Positions 58,244 to 64,000 of a stretch of 64,000 bases of DNA are shown here, one piece after another. This DNA is from Hyaloscypha bicolor E (lineage: Eukaryota > Ascomycota > Leotiomycetes > Helotiales > Hyaloscyphaceae). The stretch lies in contig NW_020194691.1 of the NCBI RefSeq assembly GCF_002865645.1, forward strand, positions 930,001 to 994,000, written 5' to 3'. Each line of letters starts with the position of its first letter. Positions within the stretch are counted from its first letter, which is position 1. The notes under the pieces were generated by a model. The model was given only the letters and a program-made list of their open reading frames with translations, was not told the DNA's origin and ran no database searches. Made by a program: the position numbers and the translations under genes.

Positions 58244-58772
58244 GTTTGCGTGGCCTGGGAGGAAGTGCATGTTGAAGTTGCAAGGCTGAAATGGTTGGAG
58301 CTTGTACGGTGGGTCGGGAAGGCCCAGAGCGCATTTATCACGTGTAGGATATCTGGAGGAGATCCATATATTTTCAAAAACGCCGAGCCCGTTTTCCTTC
58401 TCGCTGAGTTTATCGAGGTCGAGTATATGCAGAAGTATTTCCCTTGTGTTGTGACTTTACTAAGCTCTGAGAGTGAGTTGAGCCCTAGAATCACATTCCA
58501 TCCCGCTCCTCCCCTCCAGACATGGGATCTTCGAGCTTGTTCTCAAGTCCAAAAAGGCAAGGGAGCATGATGTCGATCATTCCCGCTCAGTCTCTCATCC
58601 CGTGTAAGAGCGATGCCTTCAGATTCTTCCAAGTCCGGCTTGCGTATAGCAGTCCTGCGCCAAAGCTGCATTGTCCCACAGCTCTCCTGCACACCTCATT
58701 CCAAAATCCAACTCCATTTTCCATGCCAAACGCCAGAAATGCCATCGATCGTCTTATCCATGTCCCACTCAA
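58244..58772. other. Intergenic region
   Basis: Promoter side of the coiled-coil gene and 3' UTR of CGR1. No additional gene was seen. Confidence 0.55.
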
Positions 58773-59231
58773 TCATGACTTCAACATCTTATTCCGCTTC
58801 TCCTTCCTCTTTAACCTCTCCACCCGCTTTTTATGCATCGTCTCTGCCAGCTTCTCATAACGAGCCTTCTCCTCTTTCTTAGCCCTCTTATCCTTGATAG
58901 CTTGTATTCTCCTCTGCAATTCAGAATTAGTTTCTCAGTGCTCGCTGATTTTCCCAGCCACTACTAACCTGTCTCTCAGCCTCCTTCTCATCCTTCATCT
59001 CTTTCTCCTTGGCTTTCACTGCGGCCATGGCCTTACGTTCTTCTTGACGCTTCTCGAATGATGAATTGCCTGCCTTTGGTCGGAATGCGGTCTTTGGTTC
59101 GTGCCATTGCTTTCCTGGCGTGCTGTTAGAACTTGAGCATACTTCCATAGCAGCAGGTTGGATTTACCATTCTTGCGCATGCCCTGGGCAGCCACGCCCT
59201 GAGGAACAACAATTGCAACTTCAGCCGACAT
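58773..59231 (-). CDS. CGR1: rRNA-processing protein Cgr1
   Basis: Three exons (59168-59231, 58969-59114, 58773-58913) give 116 residues, the usual length of the family. After [20 protein letters not shown] comes the diagnostic [16 protein letters not shown] motif. An extremely charged Lys/Glu/Arg coiled coil follows ([20 protein letters not shown], ending [12 protein letters not shown]). Cgr1 is a nucleolar protein needed for pre-rRNA processing and 60S subunit assembly. Its small exons fit canonical splice sites (GTAAAT/CCAG and GTTAGT/GCAG). Confidence 0.95.
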
Positions 59232-59980
59232 CTTGTATTGATCGGGGTGAGAACGGGTAGAAGACAAGAATTCGGGGTCGTCGTTGATCTGGCCCTTATC
59301 GGCGAAGAAAAGACTCGAATCTGATAACCGTACTGTAAAGAGTTCCGCGCTAGCCCCGCAATTTTGCCGCCTTCAGAATATTTTTGTGCGTGATTTTTTC
59401 TCACTCGGAGTCAGAAATGACACCACCCACAGCTCAATAAAAGCTCGAACACAGCCCACATAGCACCTACCCCTCTTCGTACATCGAACTACCACGCACG
59501 AAATACGTGTCATGCGTGGTTTCCCTCGAAAACGCCCCACCAAATTGCCTTGACCGCCCCTCGAAATGTTACCTCGATAGCACTCTCGATAAAGGGCTCC
59601 AACGACACCTCGCCCTCTCCCTGTCCACATTCCACTCCACTCTTGGAACACAAAATCCGATGGCGGCTTGAGCCAAGGCAAGAGGTGCACTCGCCTTCTT
59701 GCTCCCCCGCCTTCCAACGCCTGTTGCACGGGGTTTTCTTCCTGCTCGTTACCGTGCACAAGGCGGGCGTTGTGCAACCATAAAACGAAGTGCTGAGTAC
59801 CTGGTTTAAATACACCAACACACCCACCAACGGTTGAGCCGAGTGAAAAGGAGATTCATTGCAGGGTGTGTTCAAGCTGTTCGCAGAGACGAAGCTGTAA
59901 ATCATCAGAGAACATACCTCGTTCATTTTGACCCCGCCGATCACGGAGAAAGCTCCTCCATATTACAAAACCTTGGAAAG
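59232..59980. promoter_or_regulatory. Divergent promoter region between CGR1 and the carrier gene
   Basis: About 750 bp between divergent starts. A TTTAAATAC TATA-like word lies near 59805, some 175 bp before the carrier start. Open frames on both strands here (up to 144 codons) show no domain and are taken as chance. Confidence 0.5.
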
Positions 59981-61137
59981 ATGGCGACAGCAACAACCGC
60001 AGACTTCGCTCCCAAAAGCCCTCCCGCTCCTTCTCTTACAGTCAAAAGCAAGGAAGCACTCATGGACGCTATAGAAGATGTCATATATGGATCCGTACGC
60101 CCCCCCTCTCTCACTTCACCAACCTTTCCTCCCCACACTTCTCTCCTCCCCAACTTCCTCACTTCCCCCTTCCCTCTCTAACACGCCCCCAGATCGCTGG
60201 CGTAGCAGGGAAATACATCGAATACCCCTTCGACACCGTGAAAGTGCGTCTCCAATCGCAACCTGACGTCCTTCCCCTACGGTACACCGGCCCCCTCGAC
60301 TGTTTCCGCCAATCCATCCGTTCGGACGGCTTTCTAGGACTCTACCGCGGCATCTCCGCCCCTCTCGTCGGTGCCGCGCTGGAAACATCCTCTTTATTCT
60401 TCTGGGAGCGCGTCGGTCGAGAACTCCTCTTCACAGCCAACCTCTACTCCCGCCAACAACCTCTTCCACTCTCCGCTTTATGGCTTACGGGAGCTATCTC
60501 TGGTGCATTTACAAGTTTAGTACTCACACCCGTCGAACTGGTGAAATGCAAAATCCAAGTCCCAGCCTCCGCCCCAGGGACAGTAGCAGTAGCACCACGC
60601 CCACTAGCCGTAATCAAAGAAGTATTCCGGCACCAAGGCCTTCGAGGCTTCTGGCACGGACAGCTAGGAACCCTGATCCGGGAAACAGGAGGATGCGCCG
60701 CCTGGTTCGGATCGAAGGAAACCGTATCCCAGCTCTTCCGGCATTGGAACTCGCGATCCACTCCACTCACCCTTCAATCTTCGCCCTCCACCTCCACCTC
60801 CATCCCCAGCCCCCAAAACCTCCCCACAACGCAATCCTCCCCAGACCTCGCCCCTCTCCCACTCTACCAGCAAGCCCTAGCAGGCGCCTCCGCAGGAATG
60901 TCCTACAACTTCCTCTTCTTCCCGGCAGACACCATCAAATCACGCATGCAGACCGTAGCCGCAAATTCGACAGCTCCTCAGGTCAGGTTCTGGGACGAAG
61001 GGAGGGCGATCTGGAGGGCGTATGGGGTGAGGGGGTTGTATCGCGGGTGCGGGATCACGGTTGCGAGGAGCGTTCCCAGTTCGGCGTTGATTTTTGTCGT
61101 TTTTGATGCGTTGAAGGGGGGCTTGCATCTGTCTTGA
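59981..61137 (+). CDS. Mitochondrial ornithine carrier (Ort1/Arg11 type)
   Basis: Two exons, 59981-60094 and 60193-61137, give 352 residues. The three-fold mitochondrial carrier signature is complete: [10 protein letters not shown] (from residue 50), [10 protein letters not shown] (151) and [10 protein letters not shown] (282). Each is followed by a [24 protein letters not shown] matrix-helix motif. The substrate-region sequence [11 protein letters not shown] in repeat two and the start [20 protein letters not shown] match the Arg11/Ort1/AmcA branch. Those proteins exchange ornithine across the inner mitochondrial membrane for arginine synthesis. A Ser/Thr/Pro-rich insert (about 224-255) between repeats two and three is longer than usual. 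Confidence 0.92.
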
Positions 61138-61695
61138 TCAGTTCGCTGGCCATTATTTTTCTTTACTATGGAAGAGCTGCGAAGGGAGGGGACCCACTAT
61201 TATATGAGACATGGGTGGTTATCATTGAGCATTTTTGGTGCATAGCGTACATGCTCGAACTGAGCATATTCAATAGACGGGAAGCATATGGTTTCATGGC
61301 TCGCAATTTGGAGCTGGCGTTCAAACAGGGTTGGGTTGGCATTGTTTCCAAGGAAATGGGACGATAAACACGGTGCTGCAGGATAGAAAGAGAATGCTAG
61401 CATAGGCTCAAGAAGCTCGAAATACAATAAAAAGTAATGATGACAATTTGACATTGTGCGTTCTGGAGCTGGGACAATGGTGAGAATTCTGCATTGGAAA
61501 ACAATGTACAAACCCAATCTGTTTGTTTGATTGAGTAAAAGCAAAGCAAAACACCGGAACAGGCCGAACGCAAACCCCGTCAATCACCCACATTCCCAAT
61601 TCCGAATTCCCATTCCGAGCACCGATCCACTTCCCCCCAATATCCCCACCAGCTTGGTTCACTCCCTTCCCAATTCTCGTACAATCAAAAACAAT
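61138..61695. other. Intergenic region between convergent genes
   Basis: Contains the 3' UTRs of the carrier and TspO genes. No other feature was recognised. Confidence 0.6.
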
Positions 61696-62465
61696 CTACT
61701 CCTTCTCATCAACATACTTGGTCCCCTTGCCCGCGGGACTAGCGTCAACCTCCTTATCCGCAATATTCCAACCATTCAAGTACCCAACTCCGGCACTGAG
61801 ATACGTCGCGAAGCCCAACCATCCGAGGTATGGGACGAGAGCCCAGCCAGCGACGGGATCAACTCTGTGCGGGAGGCAAGGAAGTCAGCTTTTGAGATTC
61901 CGGAGGGGGAGTTTTGGGGGGAAGGAAGAGGTAAGGAAGGACTTACTGCCCCCAGATATAAGTCAAATACCCTGTCGTAGCAGTCAAGGCAACGATGTCA
62001 ACGGTGGCTTCGATGGGCCGCTTGGCGACGAAGAAGAGCGGCATCCAGAGGAGGTTGAGGCCTAGTTGCACGGAGTAGAGGGTCGCGCCTTGCTTGAAGA
62101 GCACGAGTTGGTTGGCGGAGGAAAGGGGGTTCATTCCTGTTGAGTGGGCGCGGTAGGCGGCGTAGCCCATCAAGCCGTAGAGAACGGTCCAAGCGGGGCC
62201 GAAGACTTGAGGGGGTGGGCGGTAAGGGGGTTGCTTGAGTGCCATGTAGGTTTTTTGGGTTTCTTTTGCTGGAGGGAGGGTGTTAGCTGGAAGATGCAGG
62301 TAGGAGGGGGGAGCGGCTTCGTTGAGAGGCCGGGGACGGCAGGGAGAGCTTACGCTGGACGGAGAATCCTACAGCTGTTCCCAGGGCGATTGGGAGGAGG
62401 ATTGACGCTGCGGGGTTCTGGAAGACCATCGCTGGCAGCGTGATGGATGGGATGTAGGTCGTCAT
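61696..62465 (-). CDS. TspO/MBR family membrane protein
   Basis: Three exons (62354-62465, 61947-62268, 61696-61864) give 200 residues. The family signature is clear: KQPPYRPPPQVFGPAWTVLY, then LMGYAAYRAH, a LGLNLLWMPLFF helix with the conserved N-W, and the aromatic helix WALVPYLGWLGFATYLSAGV. Five hydrophobic helices can be drawn, the first within MVFQNPAASILLPIALGTAV. TspO/peripheral-type benzodiazepine-receptor proteins bind porphyrins and cholesterol-like ligands. In eukaryotes they usually sit in the outer mitochondrial membrane or the secretory pathway. The function in fungi is poorly defined. The charged tail (VDASPAGKGTKYVDEKE) is typical of cytosolic ends. Confidence 0.94.
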
Positions 62466-63580
62466 TGTTGCGGTCTATTGGTGTTGTTAGAATTGAGAAC
62501 TGAGGTTCAATGTTTCGGGGTTCAGTAGAACAATGGAATGGTGTGATGTTGGAGGTCGAGGTTGAGCTCAACTCGAGCTTCCCCTCCTTATGACGTCGCT
62601 TCACATGAATGAATGGCTTTGTCCAGGGATAACTTGGAGCGCAGTGTAAACAAACGGAGTAACTCACTTGCCAATGTTCAGTGCTTGGTGGTACAACGGA
62701 GTTACGCTGTTGAACACAACGTTGTTTGATGGGAGAGGAGAAAGCGATGGTACTAGAGAAGGTGAAGGTGGTACCATTGAGCTCAAGCGGATCAGCCCAT
62801 GCCTTGCCTTGGAACTTGGAGTTGGGAGCACCGTTCCTGGCCAGGGACCCCTGTACATTCATCGACGCCACGCTTGTCCAAAACGGGCAAGGGCGTTCCT
62901 CCGCTCCGTCGACTGAACCGAGCCAATCAGAGCCATATGCTCCTGTCACCCAACCTCGCGCCCTGTCGCGCTTGCCCCCAAACCGCCCGCGCCCCCGATT
63001 AGCCCAGTCCCAGCCCCCGGCCAAAGCCATGGCTGCTCAAAGATCCACGCCGCCTGGAACATTCAACCGTCCTTCTCCTCCTCCTCATCTCTCCAGCTCC
63101 GCCTGCGATGAGGACCGCCGCGCGCGAGGATATACTCAATCTTGTTCGTCCATCCTTCTTTCTACAATACTACCCGCCTCCGTACCTTTCACCTGCACAT
63201 CTTCAATCCTTCCATTCCCCCCACTCTTTATGGTACATTGGAGACCAGACAGTTGTCGTTCGCCATTGATTGATAGGCGCCGACCTCCCACTTCTGCCCT
63301 CTTTTCTACAAACCATACTATCTTGCGTCGCTTTCCCCCTTGTTCACTCCACTCATTGTCCTGCCTCTCTTTTGAACAATCAATCTAACGGCAATCATGG
63401 CGCCAAACAGCAGTAGCAGCTTCTTCGTTGTCCCCGCCCGGCTGCGACAATCACATTCACCAGGTTAACAAACGACATTCGCTAGGACGCTACGAGCCTC
63501 CAAAAAGGATTGCGTCTGTCCTACCCAGCCTGCCAAGTCGACCACCTAGCGTTCTCGATCGCTATCGACCCTCTGGTACA
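62466..63580. promoter_or_regulatory. Divergent promoter region with a long presumed 5' leader
   Basis: 1.1 kb between the TspO gene and the RS-rich gene. The right half is C/T-rich, as in fungal leaders, and contains a 23-codon upstream ORF (63397-63468, MAPNSSSSFF...). Overlapping frames of over 200 codons on both strands between 62,350 and 63,390 are low-complexity and show no domain. Confidence 0.5.
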
Positions 63581-64000
63581 ATGGACGCCTACCCTGGTTA
63601 CAGAGAGTCGAGCTCTGCCCGGTCCCCCCCCGAGCGCACTAGCTGGAGTGGACGGGATGAATACAGATCGAGCGAGCGCGAGAATCCTCGGACGGATACA
63701 TTCTACCGTGGCAGATCTCCTGGTATGTTTCGTCCCATAACGTTATTTTTCAGCCGGTCCCATCTTCATTCCCATTATCGGGCCGGCAACGGTTTACCCG
63801 TTCTTCTACCGCAGTCCTTAACAAATTGCGCATATTGCTTGCCCACATGCATCTCTAGAAATTTATTGACCATTGTACTTACGGTTCTCTTTGCCAGGTG
63901 CCGATAGACGTCGTACCCGAGACCGTTCTCGTTCCCCCGTAACCGTTGATCGATACGAGCCGTCCGGTCGAGTTCCGAGGGATGATTATACCAGACAGAG
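63581..64000 (+). CDS. Arg/Ser-rich protein, N-terminal part (cut by window end)
   Basis: Exon 1 is 63581-63722 and exon 2 starts at 63900 after a GTATGT...GCCAG intron; the gene runs off the window. The visible 80 or so residues start MDAYPGYRESSSARSPPERT and continue RGRSPGADRRRTRDRSRSPV. This is an arginine/serine/aspartate-rich, disordered region with RS dipeptides like those at the ends of splicing factors and other RNA-binding proteins. No RNA-recognition motif is within the window, so the role in RNA metabolism is inferred. It is divergent from the TspO gene. Confidence 0.72.

Noticed and set aside
59373..59944. Overlapping 134- and 144-codon minus-strand frames between CGR1 and the carrier
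   Set aside because: No domain, odd composition and location in a divergent promoter region.
60480..61106. 208-codon frame overlapping the ornithine carrier
   Set aside because: It is an alternative frame of the carrier exon, rich in Pro/Arg/Ser with no domain; the carrier frame has all three repeat signatures.
62350..63030. 226-codon minus-strand frame upstream of and overlapping TspO
   Set aside because: Overlaps the first TspO exon in another frame, has Pro/Arg-rich noise composition and no domain; G+C-rich DNA opens such frames by chance.
62726..63388. 220-codon plus-strand frame before the RS-rich gene
   Set aside because: Pro/Ser-rich low complexity with no domain, in what looks like promoter and leader sequence.

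Overview
The window is nuclear DNA of a filamentous ascomycete (Pezizomycotina). Supporting signs are short GT-AG introns inside nearly every gene, two Zn2Cys6 regulators, a NACHT/ankyrin protein, a cellobiose dehydrogenase and a long A+T block that looks degraded by repeat-induced point mutation (RIP). A leotiomycete-type genome would fit this pattern, but the class is inference.

Positions 1 to about 18,300 are a gene-free, extremely A+T-rich block. CpA is scarce and TpA abundant, as RIP leaves behind. Remnants of a Ty1/copia polyprotein (about 510-2075) and a chromodomain-type Ty3/gypsy integrase (about 2390-3480) can still be read through in-frame stops. A 131-bp sequence at 8228-8358 with TG/CA ends and a perfect 5-bp target duplication has normal base composition. 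It looks like a solo LTR inserted after the block decayed. A 45-bp tandem repeat and a possible mariner-type MITE are also present.

Positions 18,480-27,910, next to that block, hold three unusual genes. They are an alpha/beta-hydrolase-NACHT-ankyrin protein (NLR-like) whose hydrolase serine and P-loop are both altered, a beta-rich protein of unknown function, and a large ankyrin/coiled-coil/subtilase protein with an intact Asp-His-Ser triad. This is the best candidate in the window for an incompatibility or immune-type island.

Positions 28,460-44,270 are accessory in character. They hold two Zn2Cys6 factors (one with a non-GT splice donor), an alpha/beta hydrolase with a one-base insertion, a short bZIP factor, a Clr5-domain protein with a one-base deletion, and two related MITEs that flank the bZIP/Zn2Cys6 pair.

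Positions 45,900-64,000 are mostly conserved housekeeping genes with one secreted enzyme: a cellobiose dehydrogenase with a decayed CBM1, SDH1, a Lec1-like PX-domain protein, a single-span coiled-coil membrane protein, CGR1, an Ort1/Arg11-like mitochondrial ornithine carrier, a TspO/MBR protein, and the start of an RS-rich protein cut by the window end. Exon boundaries were set by reading frame, splice dinucleotides and family motifs; none is checked against transcripts.
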